This document shows, in pieces, positions 16,148 to 24,076 of a stretch of DNA of 64,000 bases. Under the pieces are notes generated by a model. The model did no database searches. It was not told where the DNA came from and saw nothing but the letters and a program-made list of their open reading frames with translations. Each line of letters begins with the position of its first letter. The first letter of the stretch is position 1. The translations under genes were made by a program, and so were the position numbers. The stretch is from positions 1,798,001 through 1,862,000 of the forward strand of contig NZ_JACGWV010000001.1 of NCBI RefSeq assembly GCF_014137995.1, read 5' to 3'. The stretch is from Promicromonospora sukumoe (GTDB lineage: Bacteria; Actinomycetota; Actinomycetes; Actinomycetales; Cellulomonadaceae).

Positions 16148-16252
16148 ATGGGCACCCACCACCCGCGCCCTTCCAGCCCGAAACTGACGCCCCTGCTTCT
16201 GCTGCCCGGGCGCTGCGCGGCTGACGGCATGACGATCCGGCCGAAGCCGTGA
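16148..16252 (+). CDS. 34-residue peptide, candidate RiPP precursor
   Basis: The small gene follows CAGGAG at good spacing and encodes 34 residues beginning MGTHHPRPSSPKL and ending RCAADGMTIRPKP, with four consecutive leucines at 16-19 and one cysteine at position 23. Its stop overlaps the GTG of the LanC-like gene. A related start (MGTLEPRP, after the same hairpin type) occurs at 21110. Position, size and neighbours (LanC-like, SpaB_C-like, radical SAM) suggest a ribosomally made, modified peptide. The Cys, Thr14, Thr29 and Ser9/10 are possible modification sites. The product is unproven. Confidence 0.65.
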   Translation: MGTHHPRPSSPKLTPLLLLPGRCAADGMTIRPKP

Positions 16253-17550
16253 TCGCCATGCGAGGCGCCGGCCACCGGCCCAGCGACCACCGCTCCAGCC
16301 CAGGCATGTCGTCTTCCACCCCTCAGTCCCTGGCCGACGGGGAGCTGGCTCGCACGCTGGTCGCGGTCGAGATGGCGTTGACCAGTCAGGGTTCGTGGGA
16401 CGACGTGACGGACCACCTGCTCGCGGCCACCTCGGTAGCGCTGGACACCTCCGTGCGGGCGAACCTGTTCCACGGAGTTCCCGCCTTGGCGTTCGTTGTG
16501 GATGCGACCGGTCCGGCAGGTCGCGCGCGGTGGGCGCGTCAGCTCGCCGAGCTGGACGGATCGTTGGTTGCCCTCGTGAACGACCGTCTTGCCGAGGCAG
16601 CGGCCCGCTGGCGCGAGCGCACCCCGGTGAGCAGCGGCGAGTTCGACCTCATGACGGGACTCGCTGGCCTCACCACGGTCCTGCTGCGCCGCGCTGTGCA
16701 CGTTGCTGAGGACCCGGCCGCATCCGGCCCGGAGCAGGCTGAGGTGCTGCATACGACGCTGGTCCGGGCTCTGGCTTATCTGGTGGACCGTGCGCGCAAC
16801 CGAGTGCTGGAGGGCGCGCCTGTCCCTGGCTGGTGGAGCAGCACCGCGCGGTCGTCCTCACCGACGGCACCAGGTGCCATGGACGGGGTTGGCGGGCATG
16901 CGTATCTTGGGTTCGCCCGGGGCGGAGCCGGGATCCTGGCGGTCCTCGCGGCGGCGTCGCGCGCCGGGCACGCGGTGCCGGGCCAGGACGTCGCGATCCG
17001 GCAGATCGCGTCCTGGTACGAACGGTGGCGTCAGCAGACAAGCGACGGCGTGGTGTGGTGGCCGACGCGTATCGGCTGGGACGAGCTGGAGAGCGGCAGC
17101 ACCAGTCAGGAGCCGTCTGCTCCGACCTGGGCGCACGGTACGCCGGGCATCGGCAGGGCGTTGCAGATGGCGGCCATCGCGCTAGGCGACCCGCAGGCTC
17201 GGATAGCCGCGGAGGGCGTCATTGCGTCGTGCCTAACTCGGTCCCAGCTCGATGTCCTGACCGAGCCGGACCTGTATGCCGGGACGGGCGGCATGTACTT
17301 GACGGTGTTGCGCGCGGCCGAGGACGCGGAAGGCTTCGCGTCTGTTCAGGCACGGACCTCGATGCTGACCCATCGTGTCGGGGCTGCCGCCGATGCGGTG
17401 TCCCGCACCAGCAGGGTTCTGCCCGACCCGCAGGACACCGAGTTCCTGCACGGCAGGTTCGGCACGCGACTGGTCTTCCAGGCGCTGCAGAGCCGCGCAG
17501 TGCCGGTCTCGGGCGCCGACGCCGTCCTGGGGACAGCGTGGGTCGAGTGA
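16249..17550 (+). CDS. LanC-like protein lacking the zinc ligands
   Basis: A 433-residue protein with the alpha/alpha-toroid pattern of lanthionine cyclases: NLFHGVPALAF, FDLMTGLAGLTTVLLR, HAYLGFARGGAGILAVL, TWAHGTPGIGRALQMAA (near 293) and DLYAGTGGMYLTVLRA (near 340). In true LanC the last two are WCYGxPG and CHG, whose Cys, Cys and His bind zinc. Here they are Ala, Tyr and Ala, so zinc-dependent thiol activation is unlikely. The GTG overlaps the peptide stop; ATG 16258 and ATG 16306 are alternatives. Its tail (RFGTRLVFQALQSRA) recurs in the hybrid ORF at 21110. A peptide-binding or redesigned cyclase role is inferred. Confidence 0.75.
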   Translation: MIAMRGAGHRPSDHRSSPGMSSSTPQSLADGELARTLVAVEMALTSQGSWDDVTDHLLAATSVALDTSVRANLFHGVPALAFVVDATGPAGRARWARQLAELDGSLVALVNDRLAEAAARWRERTPVSSGEFDLMTGLAGLTTVLLRRAVHVAEDPAASGPEQAEVLHTTLVRALAYLVDRARNRVLEGAPVPGWWSSTARSSSPTAPGAMDGVGGHAYLGFARGGAGILAVLAAASRAGHAVPGQDVAIRQIASWYERWRQQTSDGVVWWPTRIGWDELESGSTSQEPSAPTWAHGTPGIGRALQMAAIALGDPQARIAAEGVIASCLTRSQLDVLTEPDLYAGTGGMYLTVLRAAEDAEGFASVQARTSMLTHRVGAAADAVSRTSRVLPDPQDTEFLHGRFGTRLVFQALQSRAVPVSGADAVLGTAWVE

Positions 17551-17621
17551 CCACCATCATCAACGACCTGACCGACCGCCGACGATCAGTCCGCTGACTG
17601 CCTACGGGACACACGGCTTCG

Positions 17622-17652
17622 CAGAATGCCGGACCTGAGCAGCCAGAATGCC
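17622..17652 (+). promoter_or_regulatory. Paired CAGAATGCC operator (copy C) upstream of radical SAM operon
   Basis: CAGAATGCCGGA, 10 bases, CAGAATGCCCTCCTGC, with the 9-mers 22 bp apart, 110 bp before GTG 17763. It is identical in layout to copies A, B and D. It indicates that the 17.8-24.9 kb operon is controlled together with the 14.5 kb operon and the kinase-like gene. Confidence 0.78.
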
Positions 17653-17762
17653 CTCCTGCCCGCCGCAGCCCGAGATGCACAGTTGACCCGGCCCCTGGTG
17701 ATGGAGCCACCACAAGCACCTCGTAGATCTCGTCGCCCACTGACTTCTCTCTGGAGGCTGTT

Positions 17763-18944
17763 GTGCCGGTCACCGTCCCACTGCTGACCCCCGACCAGAT
17801 CGCCCAGCTGCCCGAAGCGGCACGCAGCGTCGTTGACTACCGCAAGTCGGGCCTGTCGCTGAACCACATCCAGGGCTGCCCCCTGGACTGCGCCTACTGC
17901 ATCCGCCACACCTACGGGGTATGGGAGATGACCCAGCCGCGGGCGTTGATGCCCGACGACGAGGCCGTGCGGCAACTGGTCGCGCACCCCTATTTCCAGG
18001 CGCACCACACCCCCGTGCAGGTCTTCAACCGGGCCACCGACCCGTTCCTGCCCCGCGTCAAGGAGCACCTGTTCACGGTCCTGGAGGATCTGGACTCACG
18101 CGGCCTGACCAACCACGTCCTGGTCATCACCCGCTACCGCGTCGACCCCGAGGACTGCGACCGCCTCAACCGGCTGACGAACATCCGGGTCACGATCCTG
18201 GTGACCTACTCCGGGATCAGCGACAAGCGGATCGAGCCGGTCAACAGCGAGATCGCCGAGCGGTCCTTGAAGACTCTGTATGCGCACGCCGACCGGTACC
18301 GCGTGATCCTGTACTGGCGGCCCCTGGTACCCGGTCTGAACGACACGCCCGAGCACATGGCAAAGGCCGTCGAACTGTCCCACCACGCCCACGGCACCGT
18401 ATTCACCGGACTGTTCTACCGGGACGAGATCGCCGACTACTACAAGGCCAACAACCTGCCCGAACCCTACGAGGGCACCGCGCGCCGCAAGATCGTTCCC
18501 GAGACATTGGAACGCCGCGTGCTCGAGGCGTTCGCCGACGGCGGCGGGCCGCTGTTCCGCAAGACCAGCTGCTCGGTCTCATTCGCCCACGAAGTGCCGG
18601 ACTACAACGGGCACTACGGCATCCGGGAGCTGTGCGACATCTGCCCGGCCAAGCAGCTCGCTCTGTGCGCCAAGCACCACGACAAGCCCACGCACGATGC
18701 GGTGCGTGACCTCGCGCGACGGCTGCCCGGCCGAGAGGATGTCGAGATCGTGGAGATCACCGAGCGTGCCGCGATCGTGGCTGGCCTGGACGAACAGCCC
18801 CGCTACTTCCTGCAGCACGGCCTCGGGTTCCAGTTCCACGACCAGCGTCACCCCCACAAGCCGCGCCTGCACGGCCGCGCCGACACTGGCTGGCCCACCG
18901 ACCAGGATGCTGCCGACCAGACGACGTCGAAGGAGCCGGTATGA
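17763..18944 (+). CDS. Radical SAM protein
   Basis: A 393-residue radical SAM enzyme with the cluster motif CPLDCAYC (CxxxCxxC) near residue 39, followed by IRHTYGVWEM. NRATDPFLP and the RYRVDPED...LVTYSG strand are also present. The C-terminal third has extra cysteines (KTSCSVSFAH, LCDICPAKQLALCAKHH), which may hold an auxiliary cluster. It resembles spore-photoproduct-lyase-like radical SAM proteins more than SPASM peptide maturases. GTG 17763 follows GGAGG. It begins the rSAM-exonuclease-kinase-AKR operon, with every junction overlapping. Radical chemistry on the peptide or on a nucleotide-derived molecule is possible. Confidence 0.88.
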   Translation: MPVTVPLLTPDQIAQLPEAARSVVDYRKSGLSLNHIQGCPLDCAYCIRHTYGVWEMTQPRALMPDDEAVRQLVAHPYFQAHHTPVQVFNRATDPFLPRVKEHLFTVLEDLDSRGLTNHVLVITRYRVDPEDCDRLNRLTNIRVTILVTYSGISDKRIEPVNSEIAERSLKTLYAHADRYRVILYWRPLVPGLNDTPEHMAKAVELSHHAHGTVFTGLFYRDEIADYYKANNLPEPYEGTARRKIVPETLERRVLEAFADGGGPLFRKTSCSVSFAHEVPDYNGHYGIRELCDICPAKQLALCAKHHDKPTHDAVRDLARRLPGREDVEIVEITERAAIVAGLDEQPRYFLQHGLGFQFHDQRHPHKPRLHGRADTGWPTDQDAADQTTSKEPV

Positions 18945-19570
18945 GCGCAACGACCCGATGGGACGACGTCGACTACGTCGTGGTCGACGTGGAGGGCAAC
19001 GGCGCCCGGCCACCGGACCTGGTCGAGGTCGCCGCCGTGCCCGTCCGTGGCGGCATTGTCGGGAAGCCGTTGGTGTGGCTGGTGCGGCCCGCGGTCCCGA
19101 TCACCTGGCAGGCCCGCAAGATCCACGGCATCAGCAACGACGACGTCGCCAGCGCACCAACGATCGACGCCGTGGCAGACGAGATTCTGGTTGCGCTCGG
19201 CGACGCGATCCCCGTCGGGCACGCCGTCCACGTCGACTTGGACGTCCTGCACCGGTCGCTGCCCGGCTGGGACCACCCGACCGCACTGGACACCCTGAAG
19301 CTCGCCCGTCGTTGCTACGACCTGGAGTCGTACAAACTCACAGCCCTGGTCGAGCACCGGCATCTGGACACCGACCTGCCAGCACGAATGAAGGCCCACC
19401 GCGCCGACTACGACGCCCTGGTCACCGCCCGCCTGTTCGCCGACCTCGCCTCTGGCTTCGCACCCGGCGGGGCAACCCTCGGCGACCTCGTCGAAATCGC
19501 GAGCTCTGGAAAGCGCGGCAACTCGACGCCGACCACGGATGAGGCTCCGACCCTCTTCGAACTGCCATGA
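18941..19570 (+). CDS. DEDDh-type 3'-5' exonuclease (DnaQ-like)
   Basis: A 209-residue exonuclease-fold protein. ExoI is VVDVEGNG, ExoII is VGHAVHVDLDVLHRSL, and ExoIII is HRADYDALVTARLF, giving all four acidic residues and the histidine of the DEDDh class. The unusual EGNG after the first Asp recurs in the gene fragment at 29369 (VVDIEGNG). It overlaps the radical SAM gene (ATGA) and the kinase-like gene (ATGA). The link with peptide-modifying genes is unexpected. It might trim RNA or act on a nucleotide-linked intermediate, but nothing in the sequence decides. Confidence 0.85.
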   Translation: MSATTRWDDVDYVVVDVEGNGARPPDLVEVAAVPVRGGIVGKPLVWLVRPAVPITWQARKIHGISNDDVASAPTIDAVADEILVALGDAIPVGHAVHVDLDVLHRSLPGWDHPTALDTLKLARRCYDLESYKLTALVEHRHLDTDLPARMKAHRADYDALVTARLFADLASGFAPGGATLGDLVEIASSGKRGNSTPTTDEAPTLFELP

Positions 19571-20202
19571 CCGCGCCACACCGTGATGGCCTTCTGGTCG
19601 CCGTCGACGGTCCCTCTGGCGTCGGCAAGTCCACCCTGTGCAGCAGCCTGAGCGACCGACTCCGCGCCATGGGACTGGCGGTCCACCACACCACACAGCC
19701 CTCTACCGGACCGGTCGGGATCCTGGCCCGGCAGCTCACACCGACCACCGCCGGCCACACCTTGGCGTGCCTGTACGCCGCAGACCGGTACCACCAGGCC
19801 GTCACCGAGATCGGACCTCGCCTCAGGGAAGGCCAGATCGTCATCACGGACCGCTACACCACCTCCGGGATGACCATGCAGCGCCACGACGGTGTCGAGC
19901 CCACCTTCCTGGACGCCCTCAACCTCCCTGTTCTCCCCGCGGACCTCACGATCCTGCTGACCGGGACACCGGACATCGTCCGCCACCGGCTGACCAACCG
20001 CGGCGCACACAACCGATACCAAGACCGCCCGGACTCGACCACCAACGAGATCAACTACTTCCACCAGGCCGCCGACCGGCTCGCCACCACCGGCGCCCGG
20101 ATCGCGCACATCGACACCACCAACCTCGACCCCGAAGCCGTTGCCGACCAGGCCGCCTCGCTCGTGCTCCAGACGGTCCACGGCATGAAGGAGGCATCGT
20201 GA
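19567..20202 (+). CDS. Thymidylate-kinase-like P-loop nucleotide kinase (second copy)
   Basis: A 211-residue paralogue of the 13453-14091 protein. Walker A is VAVDGPSGVGKSTLCSSL, the DRY loop is ITDRYTTSGMTMQRHDGV, and the lid region is RHRLTNRGAHNRYQDRP. The HNRYQD signature is shared by the two copies and does not look like housekeeping dTMP kinase. It overlaps its neighbours on both sides (ATGA with the exonuclease, GTGA with the reductase). A phosphotransfer role on a non-canonical nucleotide or nucleotide-like product is inferred. Confidence 0.85.
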   Translation: MTAPHRDGLLVAVDGPSGVGKSTLCSSLSDRLRAMGLAVHHTTQPSTGPVGILARQLTPTTAGHTLACLYAADRYHQAVTEIGPRLREGQIVITDRYTTSGMTMQRHDGVEPTFLDALNLPVLPADLTILLTGTPDIVRHRLTNRGAHNRYQDRPDSTTNEINYFHQAADRLATTGARIAHIDTTNLDPEAVADQAASLVLQTVHGMKEAS

Positions 20203-20984
20203 GCACCACCGACATCGCCGGAGAGCCGGTGCCCGGAGACCTCGGCGGCACGTTCTCGATCGGCGGGGACCTGCCCGTACGGCGCATCGGGTACGGCACC
20301 ATGCAACTGACCGGCCCAGGCCACTGGTTCCACCCCGCCGACATGGACATGGCGAAAGCCGTCCTGCGCCGCGCGGTCGACCTCGGCGTCAACCACCTCG
20401 ACACCGCCGACGCCTACGGACCCGAGACGGCCGAACGCATCATCCGCAAAGCGTTGCACCCCTACCCAGACGACCTCGTCATCGCGACCAAGGGCGGCAT
20501 GACCCGCCAGGGTCCCGACCAGTGGGCGCCCGTTGGCCGGCCGGAGTACCTGCGTCAGTGCGTCGAGATGAGCCTGCGCCGCCTCGCGGTGGACCGGATC
20601 GACCTGTACTACCTGCACCGCATCGATCCGAAGGTCCCGCTCGACGACCAGATCGGCGAGCTCGCGGCGCTCCAGGCGGAAGGCAAGATCCGGCACCTCG
20701 GCCTGTCCAAGGTCACGACCACCCAGATCGACGCAGCCCTGAAGACCGCACCGATCGCCGCCGTGCAGAACCGGCTCAACCTAACCGACGGCGACCACGA
20801 CGTCGTCCGGTATTGCACGCACGAGGGACTCGCGTTCGTGCCCTACGCGCCCCTCGGCGCCGGGAGTTTGGCGACCGACACCCGCGCCGCGATCACCTAC
20901 CTGCTCGACCTGTCACCAGTCGTCCTACCGATCCCTGGGACCTCCTCGACCGAGCACCTCGAAGTCAACCTCTCACGCACGTAG
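20199..20984 (+). CDS. Aldo-keto reductase, shortened
   Basis: A 261-residue aldo-keto reductase with catalytic residues in order: Asp and Tyr in LDTADAYG, Lys in IATKGG and His in YYLHRIDP. Cofactor-end motifs are PYAPLGAG and PIPGTSSTEHLEVNL. It is shorter than the usual 290-320 residues. The helix between PLGAG and the last strand is reduced, and the protein stops right after HLEVNLSRT, where relatives carry 20 or more residues. GTG 20199 has AAGGAGG upstream and overlaps the kinase stop. It may be active or decaying. The second hairpin starts 56 bp after its stop. Confidence 0.85.
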   Translation: MSTTDIAGEPVPGDLGGTFSIGGDLPVRRIGYGTMQLTGPGHWFHPADMDMAKAVLRRAVDLGVNHLDTADAYGPETAERIIRKALHPYPDDLVIATKGGMTRQGPDQWAPVGRPEYLRQCVEMSLRRLAVDRIDLYYLHRIDPKVPLDDQIGELAALQAEGKIRHLGLSKVTTTQIDAALKTAPIAAVQNRLNLTDGDHDVVRYCTHEGLAFVPYAPLGAGSLATDTRAAITYLLDLSPVVLPIPGTSSTEHLEVNLSRT

Positions 20985-21040
20985 GTCGGGATCCAGCCGA
21001 TGTGCTCAGCGGCTCGCACGCAGATCGCGGCCATAGATCG

Positions 21041-21080
21041 CCCGACCGGTGACGCGCTGGAGAAACCGTCACCGGTCGGG
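21041..21080 (+). promoter_or_regulatory. Conserved co-varying hairpin (copy 2)
   Basis: The stem CCCGACCGGTGACG / CGTCACCGGTCGGG is perfect over 14 bp, with a 12-nt loop ending GGAGAAAC, 29 bp before ATG 21110. Against copy 1 the GT/AC pair in the arm has become AC/GT, so pairing is kept while the sequence changes. Confidence 0.75.
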
Positions 21081-21109
21081 TTCCACGTAATGACGCAAGG
21101 AGGCCCGAG

Positions 21110-21454
21110 ATGGGCACGCTAGAACCCAGACCTCTCGTCGCAGGATCCGGCCCGCGACCCGACGTGGGGCCGCACCAACCTGTAGCCGGACGGCGCCCCG
21201 TCCCGGACGGCGGGGCTCACCCGCAGGCTAACGCCGGGAACGTCCGGCGCGCGGCGGGCGACGTCCTGGAGCCGATCCTGGCGGTACTGGGACCCGAGCG
21301 GATCGCCCGCGCGGCGGTCGCCTGGGCGATCCAGCTCGAGCCACGCTTCTTGTACGGGCGGTTCGGCACGCGGCTGGTGTTCGAGTCCTTGCGTCGGCGC
21401 GCGTCTCCGGTCTGCGGTGGCGACGGCGTCCTGGGGATCGGGTGGGCCGAATGA
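21110..21454 (+). CDS. Hybrid ORF: precursor-like start joined to a LanC-like tail
   Basis: A 114-residue frame after AAGGAGG. It starts MGTLEPRPLVAGSGPRPD, like the 34-residue peptide at 16148 (MGTHHPRP). Its last 65 residues (VLEPILAVLGPERIARAAVA..., then RFLYGRFGTRLVFESLRRRA and GDGVLGIGWAE) match the tail of the LanC-like protein at 17550. It looks like a second hairpin-peptide-LanC unit collapsed by deletion, leaving one open frame. Its stop overlaps the start of the SpaB_C gene (ATGA), so it may survive as a coupling leader or a new peptide. Function unknown. Confidence 0.6.
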   Translation: MGTLEPRPLVAGSGPRPDVGPHQPVAGRRPVPDGGAHPQANAGNVRRAAGDVLEPILAVLGPERIARAAVAWAIQLEPRFLYGRFGTRLVFESLRRRASPVCGGDGVLGIGWAE

Positions 21455-22365
21455 GCGGCACGATCCTCTACCTGCCCACGCCCCGCACAGCCCAGCCGTA
21501 CACGCAGGGCACGATCGTGGTGCCCAGCCCGACGCCAGCGCCAGCGGACGTGGTCGGCTGGTCCCAGCTCGACCTCGTCTTCACTGCCGGGCCCCAGGCT
21601 CGCACGGGCGTGGCGATCGTGCTTGCCGACGTTCTGGACGAGTTGTGCGCACAGGCTAGCGTTCGGTGGTGGTTCCTGAACCAGGACCGGGGCTGGCGCG
21701 TCTACCTGCAGGGCTTGCCCGCGGTTGAGGCGGCCGCATGGGTGAACCAGGCGGGTCCAACCGGAAGAGCTGGGCCTTGGTGGGCCGCACCGGCGCCGAC
21801 CCCGCTCTCGATGCGGCCCGTCGGGAACCTGTCCGGTGTACCGGGGCCCCGGGCTTTGGTGCTAGCGGACTTGCACTGTGCCGACAGCCAGGGCGTCCTG
21901 GACTACCTGCGCGAGGACCATCCTCTGCTCGTGCCCCGGCATCTGGCCGGGATCCTGACCGTGGCCCTGTGCCACGCGGCGGGCCTGAGCACTCCGCATA
22001 CGGCGGACTTCGTCGACCAGCACTGGCTCGACGCGACCCCGCTGGAAAAGGCCGCGAGGGTCCGGGCCCACGGGCTGACCGAGATGCTCGGTGCCTATCT
22101 GCTCACGCCCGCGACACGGTTGCTGGACCTGGACCAATACGCGGCAGTGTGGGCCAGTGCCCTCGCCGATGCAGGCGGCCGCCTATGCGCCCTGACCCAC
22201 CAGGGATTCACTCCCACACCTAGCGCGACGGTTCCCGACGCGCTGCAGCGCGACCTGCGGCACGCCGTGGCAGCGCACTGGAACCGGCTCGGCCTGCACC
22301 CGGTCGACCAGCAGGTCCTGGCCGTCGCGATCCGCAACGCGTTGTGGGCCAAGGGCAAACGATGA
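21451..22365 (+). CDS. Thiopeptide-type bacteriocin biosynthesis protein (stand-alone SpaB_C/LanB C-terminal domain)
   Basis: A 304-residue protein of the size and pattern of the LanB C-terminal (glutamate elimination) domain: VGWSQLDLVFTAGPQARTGV, RWWFLNQDRGWRVYLQG, DLDQYAAVWASALADAGG and the C-terminal HWNRLGLHP...AVAIRNALW. In split systems this domain removes glutamate from glutamylated Ser/Thr, or acts in aminoacyl-tRNA-dependent peptide extension (PEARL-type). No partner glutamylation domain is present in the window, so its role is open. It overlaps the hybrid ORF and the next gene by ATGA. Confidence 0.8.
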   Translation: MSGTILYLPTPRTAQPYTQGTIVVPSPTPAPADVVGWSQLDLVFTAGPQARTGVAIVLADVLDELCAQASVRWWFLNQDRGWRVYLQGLPAVEAAAWVNQAGPTGRAGPWWAAPAPTPLSMRPVGNLSGVPGPRALVLADLHCADSQGVLDYLREDHPLLVPRHLAGILTVALCHAAGLSTPHTADFVDQHWLDATPLEKAARVRAHGLTEMLGAYLLTPATRLLDLDQYAAVWASALADAGGRLCALTHQGFTPTPSATVPDALQRDLRHAVAAHWNRLGLHPVDQQVLAVAIRNALWAKGKR

Positions 22366-23657
22366 CACCGAACACAGCGACACCAGTCAGCCAGGGCACC
22401 CTCGCCGCCGCGAACCTTGACGCACCACAGATCCCCGAGATGACGACCATGACCAGCGCACGCACCCTTGTCACCCACGTGTCGCCTACGACGACCGCGA
22501 CCCGAGACCAGCACACGGAGCCCACCGCGGGCACGGTGCGAACGGGACGCGTTGGGCGGGGCGAGATCGCCGCGTGCTTCCCGCTGGTGGCCAGGCCGCG
22601 TCCGGCCTGCCTGCCATTGCGCACCCGCCTCGACCACGTCGCTACTGCCGCCCGCGCCGCGGCGGCAGCGACGGACCGGCAGGTCACGGTGCGGGAGGCG
22701 GGTCGGGCTCTGACGGGTGCCGCACAGATCGCCAGGGACTGCCACCAGCCGGACCTCGCGCGGACCATCAGCGCCCGGCATATCGGCCTGTACACCGACC
22801 TGACGCGGCCGTTGACGGCCCAGGAAGCGGCACAAGTAGTGGGCGCGGCCACCGGCCGCGCCCGTGCTCACCTGCGCACCGACCCGGACCAGGGTGTGGC
22901 GATGCTGACCCGGATCCTCGGGGCGCTCCATGGCCGGTTGCCCATCCAGTTGGACGGTCTGCCCCTGCCATTCGGCGACATCGACACCTCCCTGGCACAG
23001 CACCGCCAGCTCGTTGGTCTGGCACGGACCCAGCTCGTGGTCGGTGGCACGTTCGCCCTTGCCATGGCGGGACGCTGGGCCGATGCTGCCGTCCTGGCCG
23101 CGACCTACGCAGGGAACGACGACCGCCTCCTGGAAGGGCGACAGGCTCAGGTCACCTCCCGCCTCCTGAACCGGGACGGGAACGGCGCCCGGGCCTTGAT
23201 CTCGGCGTCGAGCTCGGGCGTGTCTCCGGACGAGGACTATGACGCCGCGACCTGCCTGACCGCTCTGTGCGCCTCTGCCACGACCCGTCGCCTGGCCACT
23301 GACGCCATGGTGGCCCGGTACCGGGCCGGTGCTGTGCCGAGGGAGGGGTACGTGTACTACCGGGCCAGATACGGGGCCGCGGTCGCGATCATCGCCCATG
23401 CTCACCGGCACCCCGCCGCCCCTGCCGTCGGCGCCCAGACCACCGCAGAGGCCTTGGCGGCGGCCGACGGGTACGCCGCGCAGGAGGTGCTGCGACATGC
23501 GGCGATCACTGCGTCGATCACCGACGGGGACCGGTCAGCATTGGCCGAGGTCGTGAAGAACGCCGGCCTGACCGGGAACGTCCTGAACGGTCGCTTGCCC
23601 AAACGGCTCGGTGACATCGTCGACCTGGCTTCCCACGCCGTCAGGCCCGACCTATGA
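22362..23657 (+). CDS. Helical protein of unknown function in RiPP-like operon
   Basis: A 431-residue, Ala- and Arg-rich helical protein. The first 80 residues look disordered (Thr-rich). After that come repeats that resemble the helical sensor part of TPR regulators (TVREAGRALTGAAQIARDCHQ, RTDPDQGVAMLTRILGAL, GGTFALAMAGRWADAAVLAA, YAAQEVLRHAAITASITDG). No helix-turn-helix is seen. It overlaps both neighbours by ATGA. It could be a scaffold or sensor working with the SpaB_C protein; I do not recognise a family. Confidence 0.65.
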   Translation: MTPNTATPVSQGTLAAANLDAPQIPEMTTMTSARTLVTHVSPTTTATRDQHTEPTAGTVRTGRVGRGEIAACFPLVARPRPACLPLRTRLDHVATAARAAAAATDRQVTVREAGRALTGAAQIARDCHQPDLARTISARHIGLYTDLTRPLTAQEAAQVVGAATGRARAHLRTDPDQGVAMLTRILGALHGRLPIQLDGLPLPFGDIDTSLAQHRQLVGLARTQLVVGGTFALAMAGRWADAAVLAATYAGNDDRLLEGRQAQVTSRLLNRDGNGARALISASSSGVSPDEDYDAATCLTALCASATTRRLATDAMVARYRAGAVPREGYVYYRARYGAAVAIIAHAHRHPAAPAVGAQTTAEALAAADGYAAQEVLRHAAITASITDGDRSALAEVVKNAGLTGNVLNGRLPKRLGDIVDLASHAVRPDL

Positions 23658-24076
23658 CCGGTTCCACGCCCCGCCGGGCATCAGATGGCGGGCTGAGCGA
23701 CGAGACACCTCCACCAACGGTCGCCGAGCCTCGGCTGGTCGAGGTGGGTATCCGCATGCGGCTCCTGGCCGCGGCCAGCGGGATCTCCGCTGAATGTGTG
23801 GTGCAGGTCGCGGCGAGCACTCTCCCTGTGCGCGGCGTCGACAGCAGCTCGATCCACGTCGTCGAAGCACGGCTGAGCATCCCCGAACCAGACGACGCTG
23901 CACTCCTCGCCGCCGTCCTTCGGCTGCCCGCGGTACCCCGCAGGGTGGTCACCGACGACTGGCTCTGGCGGGGTTGGCTGGCCGGCGACGCTGCCCACGA
24001 CACCCTCCTGTCAGTCACACTCTCCGGCGAGTCAGGTGCGGAGAGCAGGCAGAGCCGTGCGCCGGGCGACGTATGA
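23654..24076 (+). CDS. Small protein of unknown function in RiPP-like operon
   Basis: A 140-residue protein with a flexible N-terminus, then a compact region: EVGIRMRLLAAASGISAECVV, VVEARLSIPEPDDAALLAAVLRLP and DDWLWRGWLAGDAAHDTLLSVTLSG. Its strand-helix-Trp layout resembles the 14541 protein. It is coupled on both sides by ATGA overlaps. No known domain. Confidence 0.6.
   Translation: MTGSTPRRASDGGLSDETPPPTVAEPRLVEVGIRMRLLAAASGISAECVVQVAASTLPVRGVDSSSIHVVEARLSIPEPDDAALLAAVLRLPAVPRRVVTDDWLWRGWLAGDAAHDTLLSVTLSGESGAESRQSRAPGDV

Noticed and set aside
16249..17550. A true zinc-dependent lanthionine cyclase
   Set aside because: All three zinc ligands are replaced, so the call was reduced to LanC-like.
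17625..17790. A 54-codon ORF starting within operator copy C as a second precursor peptide
   Set aside because: Its start codon is part of the CAGAATGCC box, it has no ribosome-binding site, and the other operator copies do not keep the frame.
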